A stretch of 64,000 bases of DNA from Paeniglutamicibacter antarcticus_C (GTDB lineage Bacteria > Actinomycetota > Actinomycetes > Actinomycetales > Micrococcaceae). Under the pieces are notes generated by a model, which had not been told where the DNA came from, did not search any database, and saw only the letters and a program-made list of their open reading frames with translations. The stretch lies in contig NZ_BAABLK010000028.1 in NCBI RefSeq assembly GCF_039544305.1, positions 124,001-188,000 on the forward strand, written 5' to 3'. The position numbers and the translations under genes are program-made. This document shows positions 16,651 through 26,084 of this stretch, piece by piece (within the stretch, counting starts at the first letter, position 1; the number at the start of each line of letters is the position of its first letter).

Positions 16651-17823
16651 GTGGCAGCTCCACAGAACTACCTCGCCGTCATCAAGGTCGTCGGCATCGG
16701 CGGTGGTGGCGTCAACGCCGTCAACCGCATGATCGAAGTTGGCCTGCGAGGCGTCGAATTTATTGCAATCAATACCGATGCGCAGGCACTGCTCATGAGC
16801 GATGCCGACGTCAAGCTCGATGTGGGACGCGAACTCACCCGCGGACTCGGTGCCGGTGCCAACCCCGACGTTGGACGCCAGGCAGCGGAAGACCATGCCG
16901 AAGAGATCGAGGAAGTGCTTCGCGGGGCCGACATGGTCTTCGTGACAGCAGGTGAAGGCGGCGGTACCGGTACCGGTGGCGCACCGGTCATCGCCCGCAT
17001 TGCCCGCGGACTCGGCGCGCTGACCATTGGGGTTGTCACGCGCCCGTTCACCTTCGAAGGCCGTCGCCGCGCCACCAGCGCCGACAACGGCATCGAGGCG
17101 CTGCGCGACGAGGTCGACACCCTTATCGTCATCCCGAACGACCGCCTGCTCTCGATTTCCGACCGCAACGTCTCGGTCCTGGATGCATTCCGCCAGGCCG
17201 ACCAGGTGCTGCTCTCCGGCGTCCAAGGCATCACCGACCTGATCACCACCCCCGGCCTGATCAACCTCGACTTCGCCGATGTGAAGTCGGTGATGCAGGG
17301 CGCGGGTTCCGCGCTGATGGGCATCGGTTCGGCACGTGGCGAGGACCGTGCGGTCAAGGCCGCCGAGCTGGCCATCGCCTCGCCGTTGCTCGAGGCCTCC
17401 ATCGACGGTGCACACGGGGTGCTGCTATCCATTCAGGGCGGCTCGGACCTCGGCTTGTTCGAGATCAACGAGGCGGCACGCCTCGTCCAGGAAGTCGCCC
17501 ACCCAGAAGCCAACATCATCTTCGGCGCCGTCATCGACGACGCCCTGGGCGACGAGGCGCGGGTTACGGTGATCGCTGCCGGCTTCGACCAGGTCGATGC
17601 AACCAGTGCCGCACCGGCGCCGGTACAGGTGCCGCGCTCGGTATCGTCTTCGGCGCCCGCGGCACCCGCTGTTGCCCCGGCGACCCCCGCCGCCGCTCCA
17701 CGGCAAGAGGCCCATGCGGCACTGGCCACCGCGGAGCCGGGCTTCGAGGAACTTCCCGCCATCGTTGAGCCCGACCTTTCGGCCGCGAACGACGACCTGG
17801 ATGTTCCGGACTTCCTCAAATAA
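16651..17823 (+). CDS. ftsZ: Cell division GTPase FtsZ
   Basis: Tubulin homologue that polymerises with GTP into the Z-ring. The 390-residue protein has the N-terminal VVGIGGGGVNAVNRMI motif, the tubulin signature GGGTGTG at residues 103-109, and RPFTFEGRRR. An Ala/Pro-rich linker (about 318-360) leads to the conserved C-terminal peptide DDLDVPDFLK, the docking site for SepF and other anchors. The GTG at 16651 gives the actinobacterial N-terminus (MAAPQNYLAVIKVVG) and follows an AAGGGAAACAGG site; an upstream start at 16597 would add 18 unconserved residues. It has its own leader with a hairpin and promoter candidate. Confidence 0.97.
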   Translation: MAAPQNYLAVIKVVGIGGGGVNAVNRMIEVGLRGVEFIAINTDAQALLMSDADVKLDVGRELTRGLGAGANPDVGRQAAEDHAEEIEEVLRGADMVFVTAGEGGGTGTGGAPVIARIARGLGALTIGVVTRPFTFEGRRRATSADNGIEALRDEVDTLIVIPNDRLLSISDRNVSVLDAFRQADQVLLSGVQGITDLITTPGLINLDFADVKSVMQGAGSALMGIGSARGEDRAVKAAELAIASPLLEASIDGAHGVLLSIQGGSDLGLFEINEAARLVQEVAHPEANIIFGAVIDDALGDEARVTVIAAGFDQVDATSAAPAPVQVPRSVSSSAPAAPAVAPATPAAAPRQEAHAALATAEPGFEELPAIVEPDLSAANDDLDVPDFLK

Positions 17824-17861
17824 ACCAGGGAAAACCGGAAAGGGATCCTTCAAGGCCAACC

Positions 17862-18575
17862 ATGCTGCGATACGAATCGATGCTGGCTCCCGGCGTGCAT
17901 ATTGCTTTCACGTCGGTTGCCGAAGGAAACCTTGCCATCCACGTTCCGGATGATCGAGAAGCCGTGCTGCTGCGGCGTCGCGATCTGGAACGGGACCTGG
18001 GCCTGGGGCAGAAGCGGTTCAGGTACATGAACCAAGTCCACTCGGCCACCGTGCTCGATGCCCCCGACGGGACATCGGAGGTATCGGTCCCTACCTGCGA
18101 CGCCCTGGTCTCGGCCGATGCCGGGCAGCCGCTGGCCGTCATGGTCGCGGACTGCGTCCCGGTCGTCCTTGCAGGGACCGGGGCAAACGGGACGACCAGT
18201 GCCGTTGCCCATGCCGGGCGGCGCGGCCTGCTCGACGGGATCCTGGCTTCCACCGTCGAACGCATGCGTGCTGCCGGGGCCAACGCCCTGGAAGCATGGA
18301 TCGGTCCAGCGATCTGCGCGCGGTGCTACGAAGTTCCGCGGGGCATGGCCCAGGAGGCCGGGCAACAACGCCCGGGCATCGTATCGAAAACCCGCCAGGG
18401 GACCACGGGACTCGATCTGCCGGGAGCCGCAGCCCGGGAACTCCGGGACTTCGGCGTGACGGTCACCGAATCTGGGACCTGCACCTTGGAGCAGGATGAA
18501 TACTTCTCCTATCGCAGGAACCCTGACACCGGCCGCTTGGCCGGGCTCATCTGGAAGACCCCGGGCAACGCCTGA
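17862..18575 (+). CDS. pgeF: Peptidoglycan editing factor PgeF (YfiH/DUF152)
   Basis: Protein of 237 residues of the YfiH/LACC1 family. In E. coli PgeF is a cytoplasmic amidase that removes wrongly incorporated residues from UDP-MurNAc peptides; other members have purine nucleoside or multicopper oxidase-like activity. Metal and catalytic motifs are visible: MNQVHSATV (His), VADCVPVV (Cys) and VAHAGRRGLLDGI (His). It sits 38 bp after ftsZ, the usual actinobacterial position between ftsZ and sepF, and is probably co-transcribed with ftsZ. Confidence 0.88.
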   Translation: MLRYESMLAPGVHIAFTSVAEGNLAIHVPDDREAVLLRRRDLERDLGLGQKRFRYMNQVHSATVLDAPDGTSEVSVPTCDALVSADAGQPLAVMVADCVPVVLAGTGANGTTSAVAHAGRRGLLDGILASTVERMRAAGANALEAWIGPAICARCYEVPRGMAQEAGQQRPGIVSKTRQGTTGLDLPGAAARELRDFGVTVTESGTCTLEQDEYFSYRRNPDTGRLAGLIWKTPGNA

Positions 18576-18734
18576 ATGGTGTTTGCACCGGCGCAACCTT
18601 GCCCCACGGGCGACACACCGCCGCAAACGCGCCGATGTCCTCCGGCACCGCCAAATGGTGCTGTAGCGTCGAGTTAGCGGAGAGACTTGCGGTGCGGTAG
18701 ACCACCGACCGCGCACCATCAAAAGGAGAAGACC

Positions 18735-19268
18735 ATGGCTGGCGCACTGCGCAAGACAATGATCTACCTGGGACTCGCCGAAGGCGACGAGAACTTCGAG
18801 GCCGATAAGCAAGACATCGTAGCGCGTGAAGACGTGCGAGTTGTCGAGCCCGTCCGTGAAGATCCGGTCGCCGCAAAGCCTGCCCCGGTAGCACCAGTGG
18901 CAGCACGTCCTGTCATCGACAACGAATACCGGGCTCCGGTAACACCCATCAAGCGCGCACCTTCAGCACGGGACGAGGACTCTTCATTGCGTCAGATCAC
19001 CACCGTTCATCCACGTTCCTACAATGACGCAAAAATCATTGGCGAGAACTTCCGTGATGGCATCCCCGTCATCATGAACGTCACGGACATGGGCGAAGGT
19101 GACGCCAAACGCCTGGTTGACTTCTCCGCCGGGCTGGTCTTTGCCCTGCATGGCAGCATCGAGCGCGTCACCAACAAGGTGTTCCTCCTGTCACCTTCGA
19201 GCGTCGAGGTCCTGGGCGAGGACAAGACACAGTCCGAAGACCAGGCCACGTTCTTCAACCAGAGCTAA
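18735..19268 (+). CDS. sepF: Cell division protein SepF
   Basis: Membrane-binding FtsZ anchor that substitutes for FtsA and ZipA in actinobacteria. The 177-residue protein begins with a short amphipathic helix (MAGALRKTMIYLGLAE), has a charged linker to about residue 85, and a SepF core (ITTVHPRSYNDAKIIGENFRDGIPV; LVDFSAGLVFAL). The core dimerises and binds the FtsZ C-terminal peptide. The ATG at 18735 follows a strong AAAAGGAG site; in-frame upstream codons lack one. 159 bp separates it from pgeF, so it may have its own promoter. Confidence 0.94.
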   Translation: MAGALRKTMIYLGLAEGDENFEADKQDIVAREDVRVVEPVREDPVAAKPAPVAPVAARPVIDNEYRAPVTPIKRAPSARDEDSSLRQITTVHPRSYNDAKIIGENFRDGIPVIMNVTDMGEGDAKRLVDFSAGLVFALHGSIERVTNKVFLLSPSSVEVLGEDKTQSEDQATFFNQS

Positions 19269-19289
19269 GTTCGAGGGTTCGAAAGCATA

Positions 19290-19589
19290 GTGGAGCTTAT
19301 ATTCGCACTTCTGTACGTGGTGCTGACGGTGCTGCAGATCATGCTGCTCTTGCGCATAGTGCTCGATATCACTGAGTCGTTTGCGCGCTCTTGGCGTCCG
19401 CGAGGCATGGCATTGGTTGCGGTGTCAATGATCGCCAAGACCACGGATCCGCCGATGCGCTGGCTGCGGTCACGCATAAAACCCCTCGATTTCGGGGGAA
19501 TACGCCTGGATTTGGCGTTCATCATATTGTTCCTCGCGGTGATTGTCCTTAAGATTGTTGTGAACAACCTGGGCATGTCCGTGATGTAG
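19290..19589 (+). CDS. YggT family membrane protein
   Basis: Protein of 99 residues with two hydrophobic segments (about 4-26 and 68-92) and the TDPPMRWLRSRI motif between them, as in the YggT family. In cyanobacteria and chloroplasts members affect nucleoid or chloroplast morphology; its role in actinobacteria is not settled, but it always travels with sepF and divIVA. Starts on GTG at 19290, 21 bp after sepF, and is probably in one operon with it. Confidence 0.88.
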   Translation: MELIFALLYVVLTVLQIMLLLRIVLDITESFARSWRPRGMALVAVSMIAKTTDPPMRWLRSRIKPLDFGGIRLDLAFIILFLAVIVLKIVVNNLGMSVM

Positions 19590-19668
19590 CGAAAGTCCTT
19601 GAAAAAGGCATGCAGTAGGCCGCGACTTGGCTCAAGGCACGGGAATCTCGCAAAGACCCACCGTTGCC

Positions 19669-19698
19669 TTTAGCCTTTACCGGTTCAGTCGTTATAGT
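19669..19698 (+). promoter_or_regulatory. divIVA promoter candidate
   Basis: TTTAGC (19669-19674), 18-bp spacer, TATAGT (19693-19698), about 110 bp before the divIVA ATG. The -10 is good and the -35 weak. Confidence 0.4.
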
Positions 19699-19810
19699 GT
19701 TGTCACAGTAGGCGCAACGGCTGCATCGGGTTGCGCGCCAGCAAACGGTAAGTGTACTCGGACCGCACATCAGCGGATTCGAGGAAAGAACCAAGTATTG
19801 AGGTGACCAG

Positions 19811-20503
19811 ATGGCTCTCACGCCAGAAGATGTAGTCAACAAGCGATTCCAGCCCACGAAGTTTCGTGAAGGCTACGATCAGGATGAGGTTGACGATTTC
19901 CTAGACGAGATCGTTGTCGAGCTACGTCGTCTGACGCAGGAGAACGACGAACTGCGTCGCCGCCTGTCGGACGCGGGCGGCAGCGAAGGTGAGCAGGTCA
20001 TACCGGCTCCCGTGGCAGCTGCACCAGCGGCCAAGGCGGCAGAGACCGAGAAGCCCAAGGACGTCAAGGCGCCCGAGGTCAAGAAGGACGAGCCCAAGGC
20101 AGCCGAAGCACCCAAGGTCGCGGAAGCACCCAAGGCAGCCGCACCGGCAGCCCCGGCAGCAGCAGCTGCCCCGGCCTCGGCAACGGAATCGGCAGCCGGC
20201 GTTCTCGCGATGGCCCAGCGCCTGCACGACGAGTACGTTTCCGCGGGCGTTGAACAGCGCGACAAGATCATCGCCGAAGCCCAGCTCGAGGCCACCAGCC
20301 TCGTGACCGAGGCCGAGGAGAAGAGCCGCAAGACCCTTTCAGCCCTGGAACAGCAGAAAACCGTTCTGGAGCGCAAGGTGGAGCAGCTTCGCGGCTTTGA
20401 GCGCGACTACCGTGCACGCCTGAAGACCTACATCGAAGGCCAGCTGCGTGACCTGGAAGCCAAGGGCTCCCTGGACACCGCAGAAGCCAAGGACAACGGC
20501 TAA
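19811..20503 (+). CDS. divIVA: Polar growth scaffold DivIVA/Wag31
   Basis: Coiled-coil protein that binds curved membrane at poles and septum and recruits cell-wall synthesis in actinobacteria. The 230-residue protein opens with MALTPEDVVNKRFQPTKFREGYD, the membrane-binding DivIVA domain, followed by a first coiled coil (about 28-55), a low-complexity Ala/Lys/Pro/Glu linker (about 65-130), and a second coiled coil (about 135-215). GAGGTG precedes the ATG. A perfect 15-bp hairpin lies after the stop. Confidence 0.94.
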   Translation: MALTPEDVVNKRFQPTKFREGYDQDEVDDFLDEIVVELRRLTQENDELRRRLSDAGGSEGEQVIPAPVAAAPAAKAAETEKPKDVKAPEVKKDEPKAAEAPKVAEAPKAAAPAAPAAAAAPASATESAAGVLAMAQRLHDEYVSAGVEQRDKIIAEAQLEATSLVTEAEEKSRKTLSALEQQKTVLERKVEQLRGFERDYRARLKTYIEGQLRDLEAKGSLDTAEAKDNG

Positions 20504-20541
20504 TCTGCTGAATCACTCGCCTGGCAAAATGATGGCTTAAG

Positions 20542-20575
20542 ATTGTTGGCGGTCGGTTTTCCGACCGCCAACAAT
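20542..20575 (+). terminator. Perfect 15-bp hairpin between divIVA and lspA
   Basis: ATTGTTGGCGGTCGG and its exact complement flank a TTTT loop. It lies 38 bp after divIVA and ends 15 bp before the lspA ATG, with the lspA ribosome binding site right after it. There is no T-run. Either a terminator for divIVA or a structure limiting lspA-rluD expression. Confidence 0.6.
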
Positions 20576-20590
20576 GCGTTAAAGGACATG

Positions 20591-21193
20591 ATGGAAAACA
20601 GCTCTGTACCACCGGCGCCGCGTGCTGCCGGGAAGACCCCGGCAGCACGCGCAACCCGTAGGCACCTGGTGCTGGCCACCAGCACCCTGGCGGTGGTGGC
20701 GCTGATCCTTGACCAATTCACCAAGCGCATTGTCGAATCCACCATGCACGAAGGCCAAGTCATAGATGTCTTCGCGCCGTTGCTGCGCTGGTACTTCATC
20801 AAGAACTCCGGTGCCGCATTCTCCATGGGGGAAAGCGTCACCTGGATATTCACCATCATCCAAGCAGCAGTGCTTATCTACGTCGCGGTCTTCTTGGTAC
20901 ACAAGGTCAGGGTCTGGCCCTGGGCGCTGGCATTGGGCGCACTGATGGGCGGGGTTGCCGGCAACCTCACCGACAGGCTTTTCCGCCCGCCGTCCTTCGG
21001 CCACGGCCACGTGGTTGACTTCATCGCCCTGCCGAACTTCGCGATCTTCAACGTCGCGGACATGTTCATCGTCTGCGCGATGATCGGGATTTGCCTGCTG
21101 CTATTCACGGGTCGCGAACTGGACGGCAGCAAGTCCCCGGCCAAGAAGAAATCCGGACGCCAGGACCCGAGCGAACCACAGGGCGAGCAGTGA
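20591..21193 (+). CDS. lspA: Lipoprotein signal peptidase (signal peptidase II)
   Basis: Membrane aspartyl protease that cleaves the signal peptide of diacylglyceryl prolipoproteins. The 200-residue protein has four membrane segments and catalytic aspartates D128 (in NLTDRLF) and D157 (in FNVADMF), plus the conserved KNSGAAFSMG. It carries about 20 extra basic residues at the N-terminus and a Lys/Ser tail. Of the adjacent ATGs at 20588 and 20591 the second is better spaced from AAAGG. The stop overlaps the rluD GTG. Confidence 0.92.
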   Translation: MENSSVPPAPRAAGKTPAARATRRHLVLATSTLAVVALILDQFTKRIVESTMHEGQVIDVFAPLLRWYFIKNSGAAFSMGESVTWIFTIIQAAVLIYVAVFLVHKVRVWPWALALGALMGGVAGNLTDRLFRPPSFGHGHVVDFIALPNFAIFNVADMFIVCAMIGICLLLFTGRELDGSKSPAKKKSGRQDPSEPQGEQ

Positions 21194-22128
21194 ACAGCGA
21201 ACGCACTGAATCCCTGCCTGTCACCCAGGACGAATCCGGAACGCGTGTTGATGTATTTCTGGCCCAGCGGCTGGGCATTTCCCGGGCACTGGCCGCAACG
21301 CTTTGCACCGAAGGCAACGTGACGACCGCCGGCAAGGCGTTGGGAAAGTCACGCAAGGTTTCTTCCGGAGAAATCATCGAAGCCTTTATGCCGGTTCGTC
21401 CGGACCCACTAGAAATCAGGGTAGAACTCGTGGAAGACCTCAAGATCATTGCTGACGAAGATGACTACGTCGTCATTGACAAGCCCGTAGGCGTCGCAGC
21501 ACACCCCTCGCCGGGGTGGGTCGGTCCCACGGTGGTTGGGGCACTTGCCGCCGAAGGGTTCCGGATTTCAACCTCGGGCTCCGCAGAGCGCCAAGGCATC
21601 GTCCACCGCCTGGACGTGGGTACCAGCGGCCTGATGGTCGTGGCGAAGTCCGAACGCGCCTACACGGCGCTGAAGCGGGCCTTCAAGGAACGTACCCCGA
21701 AGAAGATCTACCACGCGGTGGTCCAGGGCCTGCCGGACCCGCTCGAGGGCACCATCGATGCACCGTTGGGCCGGCACCCGGGCCATGACTGGAAATTCGC
21801 CGTCATCGAGGACGGCCGCCCATCGGTGACCCACTACAAGGTGCTGGAGGCCTTTGGCCGGGCCTCGCTGGTGGAAGTCACACTGGAGACGGGACGCACC
21901 CACCAGATCCGTGTGCACTTCTCCGCACTTCGCCACCCCTGCGCAGGGGACCAGACCTATGGGGCGGACCCGAAACTTGCTTCCGCACTGGGGCTGACCA
22001 GGCAATGGCTTCACGCCCAACGGCTGGGCTTCTTCCACCCGGTGACCGGGGAATGGGTCGAGTACACCAGTGAATACCCGTTGGACCTGAGCAGCGCGCT
22101 GGAAATGCTGCGCGAGGGCGACTTCTAG
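21190..22128 (+). CDS. rluD: 23S rRNA pseudouridine synthase, RluA/RluD family
   Basis: Isomerises uridines of 23S rRNA (in E. coli positions 1911, 1915 and 1917) to pseudouridine. The 312-residue protein has an N-terminal S4 RNA-binding domain (about 10-75; RVDVFLAQRLGISRALAA) and the catalytic domain with HRLDVGTSGLMV, where D142 is the nucleophilic aspartate, and GRTHQIRVH. Overlaps lspA by four bases (GTGA), the usual lspA-rluD pair. It could be another RluA-family member; exact target positions cannot be told from sequence. Confidence 0.88.
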   Translation: MNSERTESLPVTQDESGTRVDVFLAQRLGISRALAATLCTEGNVTTAGKALGKSRKVSSGEIIEAFMPVRPDPLEIRVELVEDLKIIADEDDYVVIDKPVGVAAHPSPGWVGPTVVGALAAEGFRISTSGSAERQGIVHRLDVGTSGLMVVAKSERAYTALKRAFKERTPKKIYHAVVQGLPDPLEGTIDAPLGRHPGHDWKFAVIEDGRPSVTHYKVLEAFGRASLVEVTLETGRTHQIRVHFSALRHPCAGDQTYGADPKLASALGLTRQWLHAQRLGFFHPVTGEWVEYTSEYPLDLSSALEMLREGDF

Positions 22129-22213
22129 TACCTTTTGCCAAGCCTGCGCAGCGCCGCCGGGTACCGATGTTCACATCGCTCCGAGGTGGTGGGCACCGCT
22201 TGACCCGAAGGCC

Positions 22214-22219
22214 TAGACT
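22214..22219 (+). promoter_or_regulatory. dnaE -10 element, leaderless arrangement
   Basis: TAGACT ends six bases before the dnaE GTG (22226) and no ribosome binding site is visible, so transcription probably starts at or next to the initiation codon. Confidence 0.5.
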
Positions 22220-22225
22220 GGATCG

Positions 22226-25200
22226 GTGGCTAGCTCTAATCGCGATGGATTCGTACACCTTCACACGCACACCGAATACTCTATGCTCGACGGTGCTGCT
22301 CGACTGACAGAACTCTTTGAAGAGACCAACCGGCTGGGCATGACCGCCCTGGCCACCACCGACCACGGGTATCTCTTCGGGGCCTTCGACTTCTGGAACA
22401 AGGCGACCCAGGCCGGGGTCAAGCCGATCATCGGCATCGAGGCCTACGTGACTCCGGGCACCGCCCGCAACGACAAGACGCGTGTGAAATGGCGGACCGA
22501 GGAAAGCCAGAAGCGCGACGACGTCTCCGGCGGTGGTCTCTACACGCACATGACGTTGCTCAGCTACAACAACACCGGCATGAAGAACCTTTTCAAGGCC
22601 TCCTCCATCGCCTCCCTGGACTCCGTTTTCGGCAAATACCCGCGCCTGGACCGCGACTTGCTCAATACTTACCACGAGGGGATCATCGCCACCACTGGCT
22701 GCCCCTCCGGTGAGATCCAGACCAAGCTGCGCTTGGGCCAGTACAACGAGGCCAAGGCCGCGGCCGCTGAGTTCCAGGATCTCTTTGGGAAGGAAAACTA
22801 CTTCTGTGAAATCATGGACCACGGCCTGGACATCGAACGCCGCGTGATCCAGGACCTCAGGCGGCTTGCCAAGGAACTTGATATCCCGCTGCTGGCCACC
22901 AACGACCTGCACTACACCCACGAACACGATGCCAAGGCCCACGAGGCACTTCTGGCCATCAACTCCGGTTCCACGTTGGATGAGCCGACCTATGACCAAG
23001 GAGGCTCGCGCTTCGCGTTCTCGGGCTCCGGCTACTACCTCAAGAGCCCCGCCGAAATGCGCCATCTCTTCCGGGAAATGCCCGAGGCCTGTGACAACAC
23101 CTTGCTGATCGCCGAACGTGCCGAGGTCTCCTTCGACACCAGCGCCAACTACATGCCACGCTTCCCCTGCCCTCCGGGGGAGGACGAGACCAGCTGGATG
23201 ATCAAGGAAGTCGACACCGGGCTGCACTACCGCTACCCCAACGGGATCCCGGACGACGTCCGGCGCCAGGCCGACTATGAACTCGACGTCATCATCAAGA
23301 TGGGCTTCCCGGGATACTTCCTGGTCGTTGCCGACTTCATCAACTGGTCCAAGGACAACGGCATCCGGGTGGGACCGGGCCGTGGTTCAGGTGCAGGATC
23401 CATGGTGGCCTACGCCATGCGAATCACCGACCTGGACCCGCTGCTGCATGGGCTGATCTTCGAGCGTTTCCTGAACCCCGAACGTGTCTCCATGCCCGAC
23501 TTCGACGTCGACTTCGATGATCGTCGCCGCTCGGAAGTGATCAGGTACGTCACTGACAAATATGGTGACGAGCGCGTGTCGATGATCGTGACCTACGGAT
23601 CGATCAAGACCAAGCAGGCGCTGAAGGACTCTTCGCGCGTGCTGGGCTACCCGTTCTCCATGGGCGAGCAGCTGACCAAGGCGCTTCCGCCGGCCGTGAT
23701 GGCCAAGGACATCCCGCTCAACGACATCGAGGACCCCAAGTCCAAGAGGTACTCCGAAGCAGGGGACTTCCGCCAGCTGGTGGCCACCGACCCCGAGGCG
23801 GCACGTGTCTTCGAGACCGCCAAGGGGATCGAGGGGCTCAAACGCCAATGGGGCGTGCACGCGGCCGGGGTGATCATGAGCTCGGACCCGATCATCGATG
23901 TCATCCCGATCATGCGGCGTTTCCAGGACGGGCAGGTCATCACCCAATTCGACTACCCGACCTGTGAGGGGCTCGGGTTGATCAAGATGGACTTCCTGGG
24001 GTTGCGCAACCTCACCATCATCTCTGACGCGCTGGAAAACATGAAGTACAACCAGGACGTCGACCTGAACCTGGAAACGCTGCCGCTTGAAGACCAAGCG
24101 GCCTACGAGTTGATGGCCCGCGGCGACACCCTGGGCGTGTTCCAACTTGATGGCGGGCCCATGCGCTCGCTGCTCAAGCTCATGCGCCCGGATAACTTTG
24201 AAGACATCTCCGCCGTGCTGGCGCTCTATCGCCCGGGCCCCATGGGCGCCAACGCACACAACAACTATGCGCTGCGCAAGAACAAGCTCCAGGACGTCAC
24301 CCCTATCCACCCTTCACTTGAGGAACCGCTCGAGCAGATCCTTGGTGGGACCTACGGGCTGATCGTGTACCAGGAGCAGGTCATGGCGATCGCGCAAAAA
24401 CTGGCCGGCTACTCGCTGGGCCAGGCTGATATCCTGCGCCGTGCGATGGGCAAGAAGAAGAAATCCGAGCTGGACAAGCAGTTCGCTGGCTTCTCCCAGG
24501 GCATGATCGACAACGGCTACACCATGGAAGCGGTGCAGACCCTATGGGACATCCTGCTGCCGTTCTCCGACTACGCCTTCAACAAGGCGCACTCTGCCGC
24601 CTACGGGGTCATCTCCTTTTGGACCGCGTACCTCAAGGCGCACTATCCGGCCGAATACATGGCAGCGCTGCTCACCTCCGTGGCGGATGACAAGGACAAG
24701 CTCGCCATGTATCTCAATGAATGCCGCCACATGGGCATCACAGTGCTGCCACCGGATGTGAACGAATCGGCACTGAACTTCACCCCGGTGGGAACCGACA
24801 TCCGCTTCGGCATGGGAGCCATCCGTAACGTGGGAACCAACGTGGTCAACGCCATGGTGGAATCCCGCAAGGAAAAGGGCAACTTCGAAAACTTCGCCGA
24901 CTTCCTGCAAAAGGTGCCGGCGGTTGTCTGCAACAAGCGCACCATCGAATCCCTAATCAAGGCCGGCGCCTTCGATACCATGGGCCATGCCCGCAGGGCA
25001 CTGGTGGCGGTCCACGAAGAAGCCGTCGACTCGGTCATCGCCGTCAAGCGCAACGAGGCGGCGAACCAGTTCGACCTCTTCAGCGCGTTCGACGACCCCA
25101 CGGCGGCCGCGGGCATGACCGTCGCGGTGCCTGACATGCCGGATTGGGAGAAGAAGGACAAGCTCGCCTTCGAACGCGACATGCTGGGGCTTTACGTCTC

Positions 25201-25792
25201 GGATCACCCGCTCAAGGGCCTGGGCGGGTTGCTCGAGCAGAACGCGGACCTCACCGTCACCCAGGTGCTTTCCGAGGACGGTCCGCAGGATGGACACACC
25301 GTGACCATCTGCGGGATGATCACCTCCTTGCAACGCAGGATCGCGAAGAAGAGCGGCAACCCGTACGCCAGATGCGAGATCGAAGACCTTTCCGGATCCA
25401 TGGAAACCATGTTTTTCGGCAACGCCTACGCCCCGATCGCCAATGTGCTAGCCGAGGACCTCATCGTCGTGGTTAAGGGCAGGGTCCAGCGTCGCGACGA
25501 CGGCTCGATCACCCTCAACGCCCAGGAACTCACCGTTCCGGAAATCAGCGAGGACGGTGAAGGCGGTCCGGTGGTCATTTCCATGGCTAACCACAAGGCC
25601 ACGGAGGAAGTGATCTCCGCACTGGGTGATGTCTTGCGTGTACACCAGGGAACCACGGAGGTCCGGGTGAAACTCAACAGCACCCGCGGTGTCTCGCTGA
25701 TGCGCCTCGGCATGGAATACCGGGTCAACCCGAATTCGGCGCTCTTCGGTGACTTGAAAGTGCTTTTGGGATCCACCTGCCTCGACGGCTAA
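22226..25792 (+). CDS. dnaE: DNA polymerase III subunit alpha
   Basis: Catalytic subunit of the chromosomal replicase. The 1188-residue protein has an N-terminal PHP domain (HLHTHTEYSMLDG near residue 9) carrying metal-binding residues for proofreading in actinobacterial DnaE1, the palm with catalytic aspartates D425, D427 and D429 (PDFDVDFDDRR), the thumb and fingers (KMDFLGLRNLTI; YRPGPMGAN), a helix-hairpin-helix and a C-terminal OB fold (about 1000-1090). Full length and intact. The GTG start has no ribosome binding site; a -10 lies six bases upstream. This is the replicative type, not the shorter DnaE2 mutasome enzyme. Confidence 0.96.
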   Translation: MASSNRDGFVHLHTHTEYSMLDGAARLTELFEETNRLGMTALATTDHGYLFGAFDFWNKATQAGVKPIIGIEAYVTPGTARNDKTRVKWRTEESQKRDDVSGGGLYTHMTLLSYNNTGMKNLFKASSIASLDSVFGKYPRLDRDLLNTYHEGIIATTGCPSGEIQTKLRLGQYNEAKAAAAEFQDLFGKENYFCEIMDHGLDIERRVIQDLRRLAKELDIPLLATNDLHYTHEHDAKAHEALLAINSGSTLDEPTYDQGGSRFAFSGSGYYLKSPAEMRHLFREMPEACDNTLLIAERAEVSFDTSANYMPRFPCPPGEDETSWMIKEVDTGLHYRYPNGIPDDVRRQADYELDVIIKMGFPGYFLVVADFINWSKDNGIRVGPGRGSGAGSMVAYAMRITDLDPLLHGLIFERFLNPERVSMPDFDVDFDDRRRSEVIRYVTDKYGDERVSMIVTYGSIKTKQALKDSSRVLGYPFSMGEQLTKALPPAVMAKDIPLNDIEDPKSKRYSEAGDFRQLVATDPEAARVFETAKGIEGLKRQWGVHAAGVIMSSDPIIDVIPIMRRFQDGQVITQFDYPTCEGLGLIKMDFLGLRNLTIISDALENMKYNQDVDLNLETLPLEDQAAYELMARGDTLGVFQLDGGPMRSLLKLMRPDNFEDISAVLALYRPGPMGANAHNNYALRKNKLQDVTPIHPSLEEPLEQILGGTYGLIVYQEQVMAIAQKLAGYSLGQADILRRAMGKKKKSELDKQFAGFSQGMIDNGYTMEAVQTLWDILLPFSDYAFNKAHSAAYGVISFWTAYLKAHYPAEYMAALLTSVADDKDKLAMYLNECRHMGITVLPPDVNESALNFTPVGTDIRFGMGAIRNVGTNVVNAMVESRKEKGNFENFADFLQKVPAVVCNKRTIESLIKAGAFDTMGHARRALVAVHEEAVDSVIAVKRNEAANQFDLFSAFDDPTAAAGMTVAVPDMPDWEKKDKLAFERDMLGLYVSDHPLKGLGGLLEQNADLTVTQVLSEDGPQDGHTVTICGMITSLQRRIAKKSGNPYARCEIEDLSGSMETMFFGNAYAPIANVLAEDLIVVVKGRVQRRDDGSITLNAQELTVPEISEDGEGGPVVISMANHKATEEVISALGDVLRVHQGTTEVRVKLNSTRGVSLMRLGMEYRVNPNSALFGDLKVLLGSTCLDG

Positions 25793-25945
25793 GCCCCCAA
25801 GCCCAAAGTGTATTCGGTTGGTGGGAATGCCTGTTGGCTGGATCGGGCATCCGTGGGACAGATGTCCGACCCCGCACTTGCCGGCAGTAGAGGTGATGCC
25901 CAAGGGATCGGTCCGGAGGCAGGAGCCGGTGATTGAAGCTATGGT

Positions 25946-25970
25946 TCGGATCGGCTTGAAACCGATCCGA
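25946..25970 (+). terminator. Hairpin downstream of dnaE
   Basis: TCGGATCGG and CCGATCCGA form a perfect 9-bp stem with a 7-base loop in the 292-bp gap after dnaE. No T-run follows. Nothing else recognisable is seen between dnaE and the gene at 26085. Confidence 0.4.
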
Positions 25971-26084
25971 GGGCCTTGGGCCGGGGCCACACCAACGGGT
26001 GAGCAGCCCCCAATCCCACGACCGAAGTTAGTCAAAAAGCGTTAGAATCATGGGGTTGCTTCCCACTCCCGAATTAACGAGCCC

